Shown here piece after piece: positions 52,643 to 62,318 of a stretch of 64,000 nucleotides of DNA. Under the pieces are notes generated by a model that did no database searches, had not been told where the DNA came from, and worked only from the letters and a program-made list of their open reading frames with translations. Source of the stretch: Variovorax sp. Root318D1 (GTDB taxonomy: Bacteria > Pseudomonadota > Gammaproteobacteria > Burkholderiales > Burkholderiaceae_C); assembly GCF_001424835.1 (NCBI RefSeq), contig NZ_LMCQ01000022.1, forward strand, positions 172,604 to 236,603. The letters are read 5' to 3'. How positions within the stretch are numbered: the stretch's first letter is position 1; each line of letters starts with the position of its first letter. The translations under genes were made by a program, and so were the position numbers.

Positions 52643-55600
52643 ATGCAAGACCAACCCACCCCCCTCGGCAACCGCTGGCAGTTCTGGATCGACCGCGGAG
52701 GCACCTTCACCGACCTGGTCGGCCGCGACCCCCAGGGCGAGCTGCACACGCTCAAGCTGCTGTCCGAGAACCCCGAGCAATACAAGGATGCCGCCGTCGA
52801 AGGCATCCGCCGCCTGCTGAAACTCAAGCCGGGCGAGCCCGTCACTCCCGAGCGTGTCGAGTGCGTGAAGATGGGCACCACGGTGGCCACCAACGCGCTG
52901 CTGGAGCGCAAGGGCGAGCCCACGGTGCTGGTCACCACGGCGGGCTTTCGCGATGCGCTGCGCATCGCCACGCAGGCGCGGCCGCGGCTGTTCGACCGCC
53001 GCATCGTGCTGCCCGAGCTGCTCTACCAGCGCGTGATCGAGGCATGCGAGCGCATGGATGCGCAAGGCGGCGTCGTGCAGCCGCTGGACGAGGGCGCCTT
53101 GCGCACCGCACTGCAAGAAGCCTTCGATGCCGGCCTGCGCGCATGTGCCATCGTCTTCATGCATGGCTGGCGTTACACCGCGCACGAGTTCGCAGCCGAG
53201 CGCATCGCACGGGCCATTGGCTTCACGCAGGTGTCGGTGTCGCACAAGACCAGCCCGCTCATGAAGCTGGTGCCGCGCGGCGATACCACCGTGGTCGATG
53301 CCTACCTGAGCCCGATTTTGCGGCGCTACGTGGAACAGGTGTCGCGGCAGATGCCGGGCGTGCCGCTGTTCTTCATGCAGAGCTCGGGTGGGCTCACGCA
53401 GGCCGACCGCTTCCAGGGCAAGGACGCAATCCTTTCCGGCCCGGCGGGCGGCATCGTCGGTATGGTGCGCACCGCGCTCGACGCCGGCCATGCGCGCGTC
53501 ATCGGCTTTGATATGGGCGGCACCTCCACCGACGTGTCGCACTACGCCGGCGAGTTCGAGCGCTCCTTCGAGACCCAGGTGGCCGGCGTGCGCATGCGCG
53601 CGCCGATGATGAGCATCCACACGGTGGCGGCGGGCGGCGGCTCGGTCATCGCGTTCGACGGCGCGCGGCTGCGCGTGGGGCCGGAGTCGGCCGGGGCCAA
53701 CCCGGGGCCGGCCAGCTACCGGCGCGGCGGTCCGCTCACCACCACCGATGCGAACGTGCTGCTCGGCAAGATCCAGCCTTCGCACTTTCCACGTGTGTTC
53801 GGTCCGAACGCCGATGAGCCGCTCGACCTGGCCGCGGCACGGAGTGGCTTCGACGCCATGGCGCGCCGCATGTCGGAAGCGACAAGCCGACGCGTGAGCG
53901 CGGAAGAAGTGGCGAGCGGCGCGCTGCGCATCGCCGTCGCCAGCATGGCCAATGCGATCAAGCGCATTTCGGTGGCGCGGGGCTACGACGTCACGCAGTA
54001 CACGCTGCAGTGCTTCGGCGGCGCGGGCGGCCAGCACGCCTGCCTGGTGGCCGATGCGCTGGGCATGGGCAGCATCTACCTGCACCCGCTGGCGGGCGTG
54101 CTCTCCGCCTTTGGCATGGGGCTGGCCGACCAGCTGGCGATGCGTGAGCTGGCGCTGGAACGGAAGCTCGATGCAGAAGGGCTGGCCGCGGCGCGCGATG
54201 CCGCCGGCACCCTCGCCGCGCAGGCGAAGGGCGAGTTGCGCGAGCAGGGCGTGGCGGATGCGGTCATCGCCTTGGTGCACCGCGTGCAGCTTCGCTATGA
54301 AGGCACCGACACCGCGCTGGCCTGCACGCTGCCCATGGCGGGCACGGTCAACCAAGCCATCGCCGCGATGCGCGACGAATTCGAAACCGGCTACCGACGC
54401 CGCTTCGCCTTCCTGATGGCCGAGCGCGCACTCGTGATCGAGGCGGTGACGGTCGAAGCCGTGGGGGCCGGCGAACGTGGCGCGCCACCGGCCGCTCAGG
54501 CCGACGTTGCCCTTGATTCCCCCGAGCCGCTGGCGGCCGTGCGGATGTATTGCGAGGCCGACGAAAAAGCCGCCGGCTGGCGCGACGCCGCGCTGTTCGA
54601 CGAGGCGGCACTCACGCCCGGCGCGACCATCGACGGCCCCGCCATCCTCGCGGGCCGCAATGCCACCACCGTGATCGAGCCCGGCTGGCAGGCGCGCGCC
54701 ACAGCTGCCGGCATCGAGCTGCACCGGGTGCGCCCGCGCGTGGCCACGCAGGCCATGGGCACCAGCGCCGACCCGGTGATGCTGGAGGTGTTCAACAACC
54801 TCTTCATGAACATCGCCGAGCAGATGGGCCTGCGGCTGCAGAACACGGCCTACTCGGTCAACATCAAGGAGCGGCTCGACTTTTCATGCGCGCTGTTCGA
54901 CGTGCAGGGCAACCTCATCGCCAATGCGCCGCACATGCCGGTGCACCTGGGCTCGATGAGCGAGTCGATCAAGACCGTGATCGACGGCAACCCCGGCATG
55001 AAGCCTGGCGACGTCTTCGTGCTGAACGACCCCTACCACGGCGGTACGCACCTGCCCGACATCACGGTGGTGACGCCGGTGTACCTGCAAACAGGCGATG
55101 CGCGGCCTTCGTTCTACGTGGCTTCGCGCGGCCACCACGCCGACGTGGGCGGCATCACGCCGGGGTCGATGCCGCCGTTCTCCAGCACCATCGGCGACGA
55201 AGGCGTGCTGATCGACAACTTCAAGCTGGTGGAAGGCGGCCGGCTGCGCGAGGCCGAGCTGCGCGCGCTGCTGGGGAGCGGCGCGCATCCGTCGCGCAAC
55301 ATCGAGCAGAACCTGGCCGATCTGCGCGCGCAGATCGCCGCCAACGAGAAGGGCGTGCAGGAGCTGCAGGCCATGGTGGCGCAGTTCGGCCGCGAGACCG
55401 TCGCCGCCTATATGGGCCACGTACAGGACAACGCCGAGGAGTCGGTGCGGCGCGTCATCACGGCGCTGAAGAATGGCGAGTTCACGCTGCCGCTGGACAA
55501 CGGCGCGCAGATTCGGGTGCGGGTCACGGTCGATGCGGTCGCGCGTTCGGCCACAGTGGATTTCACCGGCACAAGCGCGCAACTGGCCAACAACTTCAAC

Positions 55601-56302
55601 GCCCCGCGCGCCATCACCATGGCGGCCGTGCTGTACGTGTTCCGCACGCTGGTGGACGATGACATTCCGCTCAACGCGGGCTGCCTGAAGCCCATCGAGG
55701 TGATCGTGCCGAATGGCTGCATGCTCAACCCGCTGCCGCCGGCCGCGGTGGTGGCGGGCAACGTCGAAACGTCGAGCTGCGTGACCAATGCGCTCTACGG
55801 CGCGCTGGGCGTCATGGCCGCGAGCCAGTGCACCATGAACAACTTCACCTTCGGCGACGGCGAGCACCAGTACTACGAGACCATCTCGGGCGGCTCTGGC
55901 GCCGGACCCGGTTTCGACGGCACGAGCGTGGTGCAGACCCACATGACCAATTCACGCCTGACCGACCCCGAGGTGCTCGAATTCCGCTACCCGGTGCGGC
56001 TCGACAGCTACCGCCTGCGCACAGGTTCGGGCGGGGCAGGGCGCTGGCGCGGCGGCGACGGCGGCGTGCGGCGCGTGCGATTCCTGGCGCCGATGACGGC
56101 ATCGATTCTCAGCAACGGCCGGCTCTACGGTGCGTTCGGCGGAGCGGGTGGCGAGGCCGGTGCAGTGGGGATCAACCGCGTCGAGCGGTCTGACGGCACG
56201 GAGGAGTCGTTGGAACACATCGGGCAAGTGCAGATGGCACCTGGGGACGTGTTCGTGATCGAAACGCCTGGTGGGGGCGGGTGGGGCGAAGGCGCGGTCT
56301 GA
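52643..56302 (+). CDS. 5-oxoprolinase/hydantoinase, HyuA-HyuB fusion
   Basis: A 1219-residue ATP-dependent ring-opening enzyme with both subunits fused. The N-terminal HyuA part (about 1-690) has [53 protein letters not shown] (nucleotide phosphate binding) and [13 protein letters not shown]. The C-terminal HyuB part (about 711-1215) has [70 protein letters not shown] and a [14 protein letters not shown] block. Length and order match the eukaryotic-type 5-oxoprolinase that converts 5-oxoproline to glutamate. N-methylhydantoinase and acetone carboxylase relatives are alternatives. Confidence 0.9.
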   Translation: MQDQPTPLGNRWQFWIDRGGTFTDLVGRDPQGELHTLKLLSENPEQYKDAAVEGIRRLLKLKPGEPVTPERVECVKMGTTVATNALLERKGEPTVLVTTAGFRDALRIATQARPRLFDRRIVLPELLYQRVIEACERMDAQGGVVQPLDEGALRTALQEAFDAGLRACAIVFMHGWRYTAHEFAAERIARAIGFTQVSVSHKTSPLMKLVPRGDTTVVDAYLSPILRRYVEQVSRQMPGVPLFFMQSSGGLTQADRFQGKDAILSGPAGGIVGMVRTALDAGHARVIGFDMGGTSTDVSHYAGEFERSFETQVAGVRMRAPMMSIHTVAAGGGSVIAFDGARLRVGPESAGANPGPASYRRGGPLTTTDANVLLGKIQPSHFPRVFGPNADEPLDLAAARSGFDAMARRMSEATSRRVSAEEVASGALRIAVASMANAIKRISVARGYDVTQYTLQCFGGAGGQHACLVADALGMGSIYLHPLAGVLSAFGMGLADQLAMRELALERKLDAEGLAAARDAAGTLAAQAKGELREQGVADAVIALVHRVQLRYEGTDTALACTLPMAGTVNQAIAAMRDEFETGYRRRFAFLMAERALVIEAVTVEAVGAGERGAPPAAQADVALDSPEPLAAVRMYCEADEKAAGWRDAALFDEAALTPGATIDGPAILAGRNATTVIEPGWQARATAAGIELHRVRPRVATQAMGTSADPVMLEVFNNLFMNIAEQMGLRLQNTAYSVNIKERLDFSCALFDVQGNLIANAPHMPVHLGSMSESIKTVIDGNPGMKPGDVFVLNDPYHGGTHLPDITVVTPVYLQTGDARPSFYVASRGHHADVGGITPGSMPPFSSTIGDEGVLIDNFKLVEGGRLREAELRALLGSGAHPSRNIEQNLADLRAQIAANEKGVQELQAMVAQFGRETVAAYMGHVQDNAEESVRRVITALKNGEFTLPLDNGAQIRVRVTVDAVARSATVDFTGTSAQLANNFNAPRAITMAAVLYVFRTLVDDDIPLNAGCLKPIEVIVPNGCMLNPLPPAAVVAGNVETSSCVTNALYGALGVMAASQCTMNNFTFGDGEHQYYETISGGSGAGPGFDGTSVVQTHMTNSRLTDPEVLEFRYPVRLDSYRLRTGSGGAGRWRGGDGGVRRVRFLAPMTASILSNGRLYGAFGGAGGEAGAVGINRVERSDGTEESLEHIGQVQMAPGDVFVIETPGGGGWGEGAV

Positions 56303-56340
56303 AGTTTGCGCTCTGTGGTTCAGGGCGCGATCCCGCCGAC

Positions 56341-56410
56341 GGGGTGCCTTGCTCCGCGAATGTCCTCCGGCCTGCGGCCTCCCCCTTTATTTCGCTGCGC
56401 AAGGCACCCC
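56341..56410. repeat. Palindromic REP/MITE-like element, copy A
   Basis: A 70-base element bounded by perfect 11-base inverted ends (GGGGTGCCTTG and CAAGGCACCCC). The core reads CTCCGCGAATGTCCTCCGG, then a GGCCTGCGGCC hairpin, then CTTTATTTCGCTGCG. An inverted, related copy lies at 56485-56550. Neither copy is coding in any useful frame. Confidence 0.8.
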
Positions 56411-56433
56411 ATCAGCGTGCTCGTCATGCAGAG

Positions 56434-56460
56434 CGGTCGTTGATCGAGCGGAACGACCGC
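56434..56460. repeat. Hairpin between the two REP-like copies
   Basis: GCGGTCGTT and AACGACCGC form a perfect 9-base stem with a 9-base loop in the middle of the spacer between the two inverted elements. Together with the flanking copies it makes one large, nested palindromic structure. Confidence 0.65.
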
Positions 56461-56484
56461 AGCGCTCAGTGGGCACAGGGCGCC

Positions 56485-56550
56485 GGGTGCTCCCCGCAGC
56501 GAAATAAAGGAGGAGCCGAAGGCGGGGGACATTCGCGGAGGGGAGTACCC
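56485..56550. repeat. Palindromic REP/MITE-like element, copy B (inverted)
   Basis: A 66-base element with near-perfect 11-base inverted ends (GGGTGCTCCCC and GGGGAGTACCC, 10 of 11 pairs). Read on the other strand it shares the CCGCGAATGTCC core, the GC-rich hairpin and CTTTATTTCGCTGCG with copy A. The pair forms an inverted doublet like bacterial interspersed mosaic elements. Confidence 0.8.
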
Positions 56551-56587
56551 GGTGGCCCGCCCTCGACACAGGGCCTTAAAGAAGGCT

Positions 56588-56618
56588 GAAAAATAAAAAG
56601 GGCCTCCGAAGAGGCCCC
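56588..56618 (-). terminator. Rho-independent terminator of the ETF-ubiquinone oxidoreductase gene
   Basis: On the minus strand GGGCCTC and GAGGCCC form a stem with a TTCG tetraloop, then TTTTTATTTTT follows. It lies 20-50 bases past the stop of the flavoprotein gene. Read from the other strand it could also stop readthrough from the oxoprolinase side. Confidence 0.9.
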
Positions 56619-56636
56619 GAGAAAACAGCGCGCGGC

Positions 56637-58334
56637 TTACATCCCCACGTAATTAGGCCCGCCGCCCCCTTCAGGCGTAACCCACACGATGTTCTGCGTC
56701 GGGTCCTTGATGTCGCAGGTCTTGCAGTGCACGCAGTTCTGCGCATTGATCTGCAGGCGCTCCTTGCCACCTTCGGTGGCGACGAATTCGTACACACCGG
56801 CCGGGCAGTAGCGGCTTTCAGGCCCCGCAAACTTCGACAGGTTGATGTTCACCGGCACCGACGCATCCTTGAGCGTCAGGTGGGCCGGCTGCTGTTCCTC
56901 GTGGTTGGTGTTGCTGATGAACACGCTCGACAGCCGGTCGAAGGTGAGCTTGCCGTCCGGCTTCGGATAGACGATAGGCTTGCACTCCGCCGCGGGCTTG
57001 AGGTACAGGTGGTCGGGCTTGTGGCGGTGCAGGGTCCATGGAATGTGGCCCTTGAGCAGCCACTGCTCGATGCCGTTCATGAAGGTGGCAACGCCCAGGC
57101 CCTTCTTGAACCAGGCCTTGAAGTTGCGTGCCTTGTTCAGCTCCGTGTAGAGCCAGCTCTTCTCGAAGGCGGCCGGGTAGGCCGTGAGTTCGTCGTGCTG
57201 GCGGCCGGCCTGCACGGCGTCGTACGCGGCTTCGGCGGCCAGCATGCCGGTCTTGATGGCGGCGTGGCTGCCCTTGATGCGGCTCACGTTGAGATAGCCG
57301 GCCTCGCAGCCGACCAGCGCGCCGCCCGGGAATACCGTCTTGGGCAGCGACATCAGGCCGCCGGCCGTGATGGCGCGCGCGCCATAGCCGATGCGCTTGG
57401 CCGGCTTAATGCCCTTGGCTTCGTCGCCTTCGAGGTACCAGCGGATGTTGGGATGCAGCTTCCAGCGCTGCATTTCCTCGAACGGGCTCAGGTACGGGTT
57501 GCTGTAGTCCAGGCCGGTGATGAAGCCCATGGAGATCTTGTTGTCTTCCATGTGATAGAGGAAGGCGCCGCCGTAGGTGTCGCTCTTCATCGGCCAGCCG
57601 GCGGTATGCAGCACGAAGCCGGGCTGGTGGCGCTTGGGGTCGATTTCCCACACTTCCTTCACGCCCAGGCCGTAGGTCTGCGGGTCCTTGCCTTCGTCCA
57701 GCTTGAACCTGGCGATCAGCTGGCGGCCCAGGTGGCCGCGCGCGCCTTCGGCAAACACGGTGTACTTGCCCAGGAGCTCCATGCCGAGCTGGAAGTTCTC
57801 GGTGGGTTCGCCGTCCTTGCCCACGCCCAGGTTGCCGGTGGCAACGCCGCGCACCGAGCCGTTCTCGTTGTAGAGCACTTCGGCGGCCGGGAAGCCGGGG
57901 AAGATCTCCACGCCCAGGTTCTCGGCCTGCTGCGCCAGCCACTTGGTGAAGTCGCTCAGGCTGATGATGTAGTTGCCGTGGTTCTGGAAGCAGGCTGGCA
58001 AAAAGGCATTGGGCGTGCGCAGGCCCGACTTCTCGCCGAGGAACACCATGGCGTCGTCGGTGACGGGCTGGTTCAGCGGGGCGCCCTGTTCCTTCCAGTC
58101 GGGCAGCAGCTCGTTGAGGGCGCGCGGGTCCATGATGGCGCCCGAGAGAATGTGCGCGCCGGGCTCGGAGCCCTTCTCGAGCACCACGACCGAGATTTCC
58201 TTTTCGTGGTGGGCGGCCAGCTGTTTGAGCCGGATGGCGGTCGAGAGGCCGGCCGGGCCGCCGCCGACGACCACCACGTCGTATTCCATGGATTCGCGGG
58301 GGCCGAACTGGGCGAGGATTTCGTCGTGGGTCAT
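56637..58334 (-). CDS. etfD: Electron transfer flavoprotein-ubiquinone oxidoreductase
   Basis: A 565-residue ETF-QO. I prefer ATG 58334 (MTHDEILAQFGPRESMEYDVVVVGG), which fits the family start; ATG 58388 would add 18 residues. It has the FAD-binding GGGPAG near residue 24, the LEKGSEPGAHILSGAIMDPRAL ubiquinone-site region, GGLMSLPKTVFPGGALVGCEAGYLN, and the C-terminal [4Fe-4S] cysteines in CPAGVYEF and NCVHCKTCDI. It passes electrons from acyl-CoA and amino-acid dehydrogenases through ETF to ubiquinone at the inner membrane. It is a single gene with its own terminator. Confidence 0.96.
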   Translation of the reverse strand: MTHDEILAQFGPRESMEYDVVVVGGGPAGLSTAIRLKQLAAHHEKEISVVVLEKGSEPGAHILSGAIMDPRALNELLPDWKEQGAPLNQPVTDDAMVFLGEKSGLRTPNAFLPACFQNHGNYIISLSDFTKWLAQQAENLGVEIFPGFPAAEVLYNENGSVRGVATGNLGVGKDGEPTENFQLGMELLGKYTVFAEGARGHLGRQLIARFKLDEGKDPQTYGLGVKEVWEIDPKRHQPGFVLHTAGWPMKSDTYGGAFLYHMEDNKISMGFITGLDYSNPYLSPFEEMQRWKLHPNIRWYLEGDEAKGIKPAKRIGYGARAITAGGLMSLPKTVFPGGALVGCEAGYLNVSRIKGSHAAIKTGMLAAEAAYDAVQAGRQHDELTAYPAAFEKSWLYTELNKARNFKAWFKKGLGVATFMNGIEQWLLKGHIPWTLHRHKPDHLYLKPAAECKPIVYPKPDGKLTFDRLSSVFISNTNHEEQQPAHLTLKDASVPVNINLSKFAGPESRYCPAGVYEFVATEGGKERLQINAQNCVHCKTCDIKDPTQNIVWVTPEGGGGPNYVGM

Positions 58335-58451
58335 GTGGGTCTCGTCGATAATGATTTGAGGCTCGGACGCTTCGAGGGCGCGAAACATTTTATGTGGAGT
58401 GCGGAACGTCGCCTCGGCGACTCCGCAACGGCTCAAAAGGACCCTCTTTTC

Positions 58452-59234
58452 ATGGCTTACAGCATCGACCTTTCAGGCCGCGTGGCCTTCGTGACCGGAG
58501 CTTCCAGCGGGCTGGGCGCGCAGTTTGCCAAGACGCTGGCGCGCGCCGGTGCGGCCGTGGTGCTGGCGAGCCGCCGGGTCGAGAAACTCAAGGAGCTGCG
58601 CGCACGCATCGAGGGCGAGGGCGGCGACGCCCATGTGGTCGAACTCGACGTGACCGACATCGGCAGCATCAAGGCCGCCGTGGCGCGCGCCGAGACCGAA
58701 GTGGGCCCCATCGACGTCCTGGTCAACAACTCGGGCGTGAACACCACCCAGCGCCTGCAGGACGTGACCCCCGACGATTACGACTACATCTTCGACACCA
58801 ACGTGAAGGGCTCCTTCTTCGTCGCGCAGGAGGTGTGCAAGCGCATGCTGGCGCGCGCCGACGGTTCGGCGCCGGGCACCTATATCGGCGGGCGCATCAT
58901 CAACATCGCCTCGGTGGCGGCGCTCAAGGTGCTGCCGCAACTCGGTGCCTACTGCATGAGCAAGGCAGCCGTGGTGCAGATGACCAAGGCCATGGCGCTC
59001 GAGTGGGGCCGCTTCGGCATCAACGTGAACGCGCTGTGCCCGGGCTACATCACGACCGAGCTCAACGAGGACCACTGGCTTTCCGAAGGCGGGGCCAAGC
59101 TCGTGAACATGCTGCCGCGCAAGCGCGTGGGCAAGCCCGAAGACCTGGACGGCCTGATCGTGCTGCTGGCCAGCGGGCAGAGCCACTTCGTGAATGGCGC
59201 GGTGATTGCCGCGGACGACGGATTCGCGCTTTGA
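58452..59234 (+). CDS. Short-chain dehydrogenase/reductase
   Basis: A 260-residue classical SDR starting at ATG 58452. It shows the cofactor motif TGASSGLGAQFA (residues 15-26), followed by SRR, which suggests NADP, then NNSG in place of the usual NNAG, the catalytic Ser in IINIASVAAL, and YCMSK (YxxxK). The C-terminal ANG-like motif reads GVITxDDGF-type (GAVIAADDGFAL). It is 25 bases before a hotdog thioesterase, and the pair may act on acyl-CoA substrates in the same pathway as the divergent ETF-QO. Substrate unknown. Confidence 0.87.
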   Translation: MAYSIDLSGRVAFVTGASSGLGAQFAKTLARAGAAVVLASRRVEKLKELRARIEGEGGDAHVVELDVTDIGSIKAAVARAETEVGPIDVLVNNSGVNTTQRLQDVTPDDYDYIFDTNVKGSFFVAQEVCKRMLARADGSAPGTYIGGRIINIASVAALKVLPQLGAYCMSKAAVVQMTKAMALEWGRFGINVNALCPGYITTELNEDHWLSEGGAKLVNMLPRKRVGKPEDLDGLIVLLASGQSHFVNGAVIAADDGFAL

Positions 59235-59259
59235 GCTTTCCATCTCACCAGACCCACCG

Positions 59260-59682
59260 ATGAGAATAGAAATCCCTGAAAAGAAGAAGCTGGTGTACGA
59301 GATGTGCATCCCCATCCGCTGGGGCGACATGGACGCCATGGGCCACCTCAACAACGGCACCTACTTTCGCTACCTGGAAACCGCGCGCATCGACTGGATG
59401 CACTCCATCGGCTTCGAGCCCGAGCCGGGCGGCGAGGGCATGGTGATCGTCAATGCCTTCTGCAATTTCTACCGCCAGATCGAGTACCCGGGTGACGTGC
59501 TGCTCAAGATGTACGTGAGCGATCCGGGCCGCACCACCTTCGAGAGCTGGGCCACCATGGCGCGCGCCGATGCGCCCGACGTGGTCTGCGCGGCGGGTGG
59601 GGCGACCACGATCTGGGTCGATTTTCCGAAGCAGAAGGCGCTGGCCTTGCCCGACTGGCTGCGCGCGCTGGTGAGCGAATAG
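59260..59682 (+). CDS. Hotdog-fold acyl-CoA thioesterase (4-HBCoA thioesterase-like)
   Basis: A 140-residue protein starting at ATG 59260. It carries the 4-hydroxybenzoyl-CoA thioesterase/YbgC-type signature IRWGDMDAMGHLNNGTYFRYLETARIDWM, where the Asp/Glu side chains serve catalysis. Length matches the family. It is cytosolic and probably cotranscribed with the SDR. The preceding DMDxxGHxNN motif is complete, so activity is expected; acyl specificity is unknown. Confidence 0.88.
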   Translation: MRIEIPEKKKLVYEMCIPIRWGDMDAMGHLNNGTYFRYLETARIDWMHSIGFEPEPGGEGMVIVNAFCNFYRQIEYPGDVLLKMYVSDPGRTTFESWATMARADAPDVVCAAGGATTIWVDFPKQKALALPDWLRALVSE

Positions 59683-59688
59683 GGCGAG

Positions 59689-60393
59689 ATGCCGAGAAGA
59701 CTGCTGGTGCTTGCGGCGTTCGTGCTGTTTGCCGCTTCGAGTCACGGGCAAAAGGCCGAGATGCCGGCCGAGAAGAATGCATGCCCCGCGAACGCGCCGT
59801 TCCTGAGCGCCGACGCATTGAAGAAGGCCGGCGTCGAGTTTCCCGTGTTCAAGCGCTACTGCTACGCGGACAAGTCCGGCAGCCATGCGCTGGTGCTCGG
59901 GGAGAAGCAGGACACCCCTTTTTCCGGCGAGCTGCTGTCGTCGGCCATTCAGGCATCGCTCTTCAAGGTGGGCAGCGACGGCGCGCTGACGCGGCAATGG
60001 TCGATTCGCGACTTTGCCGGCAAGGCAGATGCAGGCATCAACTTCAGGTCGAAGCTCGTCGAGCTCGCCGATCTCGATGCGGACGGACTGATCGAGCCCA
60101 TCCTCGTCTATCGCTTCTTTGCCCCGGATGATGAGGGTGGCTTCAGCAGCAGCGATTTCTCGGGTGGCATCAAGATCATCACCTTCCACCAGGGCAGGAA
60201 GGTGGCGATCCACGCCATCACGGGTCAGCTGGACGGCGAACGCAGGACGACCGCCAACGCCAACTTCTTTGCGCTGCCCAAGCCTGCGCGCCAATACCTC
60301 GTCAGGAAGATGGCCGGCATGTACAGCGCCCGGCAATTCGGCTTCGACAACTCCTACGGGTTCATGCCGCAGGAGGAGCGGGGCGCACGCTGA
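59689..60393 (+). CDS. Secreted hypothetical protein with M949/VCBS-like repeat
   Basis: A 234-residue protein with a signal peptide (MPRRLLVLAAFVLFAASSHG, cleaved near residue 20). The mature part is beta-rich and includes ELADLDADGLIEPILVYRF, an Asp-rich loop of the calcium-binding or integrin-like kind, seen in beta-propeller and M949_RS01915-like surface proteins. There are two cysteines near the start (NACPANAP, RYCYAD). No enzyme signature is recognised. It follows the thioesterase gene by six bases but its function looks unrelated. Confidence 0.72.
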   Translation: MPRRLLVLAAFVLFAASSHGQKAEMPAEKNACPANAPFLSADALKKAGVEFPVFKRYCYADKSGSHALVLGEKQDTPFSGELLSSAIQASLFKVGSDGALTRQWSIRDFAGKADAGINFRSKLVELADLDADGLIEPILVYRFFAPDDEGGFSSSDFSGGIKIITFHQGRKVAIHAITGQLDGERRTTANANFFALPKPARQYLVRKMAGMYSARQFGFDNSYGFMPQEERGAR

Positions 60394-60474
60394 CCGGACA
60401 CAGGCGAGCAAGGCCGATTCGCGCTTCGCCAAGTGCCTCGCCACTGCAAACCAGAGTTTCACTTGGAGAACCCA

Positions 60475-60963
60475 ATGCTGCGAAAGCTACTGACACTCGT
60501 ATTCTTGTTGGGTGCCGCTTCAGCGACCGCCGCGGATACGCTGTACACGCTGACGGCACCTCTGCCTGCGGCAAAGCTCGAGTGCTGGTCCCGGCATTTC
60601 AAGAAATACGACGAGATCGTCGGGTACTCGAAGCTGGGCCATTTCTTTCTTCGCGCGCGTGCCAGTGACGAGTACATCGTCCTTCATCCCTTCTCGAAGG
60701 GCGCGAAGTCCTATGGCGTATTTCCGAGCGTCGCCCGGTTCGAGGAAAAGGTGCTCAAGGACCCCGGCTTCGCTGGCTACGTGCTGCGCGCCGATCACGT
60801 GGCACAGGTCCGCAAGCGGGTGGGTCCGTTGAAGACCGAGGAGATCTATATTCCAGAGCCTTACCCGTTTCTGGGTGGCTCCGGCGAGCCCTCGACCTAC
60901 GGCAAGGGAAATGTCTGGGTCTTCATGCACATCGTTGCCCAGATGCAAGGGCTCTGCGATTAG
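60475..60963 (+). CDS. Secreted hypothetical protein
   Basis: A 162-residue protein starting at ATG 60475 after TTGGAG; an in-frame start at 60433 is less likely. It has a signal peptide (MLRKLLTLVFLLGAASATAA, cleaved near residue 20). The mature part has LECWSRHFKKYDEIVGYSKLGHFFLRA and VARFEEKVLKDPGFAGYVLRADHVAQV and ends IVAQMQGLCD, with two cysteines that could pair. I recognise no family. It converges on the sensor-kinase gene, separated by two bases. Confidence 0.7.
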   Translation: MLRKLLTLVFLLGAASATAADTLYTLTAPLPAAKLECWSRHFKKYDEIVGYSKLGHFFLRARASDEYIVLHPFSKGAKSYGVFPSVARFEEKVLKDPGFAGYVLRADHVAQVRKRVGPLKTEEIYIPEPYPFLGGSGEPSTYGKGNVWVFMHIVAQMQGLCD

Positions 60964-60965
60964 CC

Positions 60966-62318
60966 TCAGGCCGGCCGCAGCACGATGCGCGCCTCGAACC
61001 CGCTGGCGGCGCCTGCCGGCGGCGAGGCCAGTTCGAGCTTGGCGTTGTGCTTCTCGACGATGGTGCCCACGATCGACAGGCCCAGCCCGTATCCGGCGCG
61101 GTCGGAGCTGTGCCGCACATGGCGCTGCTGCAGCGTGGCGAGCTGCTCCGCACTGACGCCCGGGCCGAAGTCGCGCACCGCGAGCGTGCACGGCGCCATC
61201 ACCTCGATCACCACGCGGCCGCTGCCGCCGTAGCGCAGCGCGTTTTCCACCAGGTTGCGCAGCGCAATGGCCAGTGCGTCGACGTCGCCCGAGGTAACGG
61301 GCGCAATGGCGTCGGGCACCTTGAGCGCAAGGCGCTCGCTGATCTGGGGGTCTTTCCAGAATTCCTCCGCCACCGCGCCCGCAAGCTGGACCAGGTTGAC
61401 CCGCGAGCGGGCGAGCGACGCGCCCGATTCGGCGCGCGAGAGCTGGAGCAGCTTCTCGGTGCGGTGGCTGAGTATCTGCAGCGCGTCGAGTGCGGCCTGG
61501 ACATCGTTGCGCCGCAGGTCGTGCTCGAGCGCGGTCTGCAGGCGCAGCCGCGCCGCGGCCAGGGGCGTTCGCAGCTCGTGGGCCGCATTGGCGGCCAGCG
61601 CGCGTTCGACGTCGAGCGACTGGGACAGGCGCTCCAGCAGGCTGTTGACGTGGTCGCCCACAGAGCGCAGCTCGCGCGGCAGGCCGGGCAGCGTGATGGG
61701 CCGCAGGTCGGCGCCGCTGCGCTTCTCGATCTCGCCGGCAAGCTCCTGCAGCACGCGCAGCTCGGTGCGTGCGACGTTGCGCAGCACCAGCGCCAAGAGA
61801 GGCAGCACGGCGCCCAGCGGAATGATCAGGCCGTAGAGCGTGCGGTTGAGCGCGGTGCGGCGCTCGTCGAGCGGATCGGCCACCTGGAAGTAGAGGCCTC
61901 GCGTAGGGTGCCGCACGGTATAGATGCGCCAGGCCTGGTTGTTGGCGAAGCCCGAGGCCAGCGGCACGTCGAAGGCATCTGTGGGCGCTTCGGCCGAGCG
62001 CAGCAGCACGTGCTCGTGAAGGTCCACGATCTGGTAGTTCACGGCGTCTTCCGAGAACAGCTGCTTGGGCGCGACCATCGGCAGGGGCGCGGTAGTGCCT
62101 TCCTGCTGCAGCTTGTCGAGTTCCTGGACCGCCATGTCGAACATGCGGTGCGACACCTCGACCAACTCATTGTCGAAGTTGTGGTTGATCTCGCGGTCCA
62201 CATACCAGACCACGGCCAGCACGCACAGCATCCACACGCCGCCGACCCAGACGATCAGCGTGCGTGTCAGGCGGCCGGCCAGCGTGCTGGGGCCGGAACG
62301 GGCGGAACCTGCATTCAT
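60966..62318 (-). CDS. Sensor histidine kinase, QseC/PmrB-like
   Basis: A 450-residue inner-membrane kinase with helices at about residues 18-42 (TRTLIVWVGGVWMLCVLAVVWYV) and 175-195 (LYGLIIPLGAVLPLLALVL), a periplasmic sensor loop between them, HAMP, HisKA with H in ANAAHELRTPLAAARLRLQ, and HATPase with NLVENALRYG and GYGLGLSIVG. It starts at ATG 62318, overlapping the stop of the regulator gene by four bases (ATGA). Such kinases often sense cations, antimicrobial peptides or adrenergic signals and steer lipid A changes. Confidence 0.9.
   Translation of the reverse strand: MNAGSARSGPSTLAGRLTRTLIVWVGGVWMLCVLAVVWYVDREINHNFDNELVEVSHRMFDMAVQELDKLQQEGTTAPLPMVAPKQLFSEDAVNYQIVDLHEHVLLRSAEAPTDAFDVPLASGFANNQAWRIYTVRHPTRGLYFQVADPLDERRTALNRTLYGLIIPLGAVLPLLALVLRNVARTELRVLQELAGEIEKRSGADLRPITLPGLPRELRSVGDHVNSLLERLSQSLDVERALAANAAHELRTPLAAARLRLQTALEHDLRRNDVQAALDALQILSHRTEKLLQLSRAESGASLARSRVNLVQLAGAVAEEFWKDPQISERLALKVPDAIAPVTSGDVDALAIALRNLVENALRYGGSGRVVIEVMAPCTLAVRDFGPGVSAEQLATLQQRHVRHSSDRAGYGLGLSIVGTIVEKHNAKLELASPPAGAASGFEARIVLRPA

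Noticed and set aside
52607-54724. A 705-codon minus-strand frame
   Set aside because: It is fully antisense to the oxoprolinase gene, whose domains are continuous and clear.
56271-56589. Short ORFs on both strands between the oxoprolinase and ETF-QO genes
   Set aside because: They lie in the palindromic repeat doublet and terminator and have no ribosome site or homology-like features.
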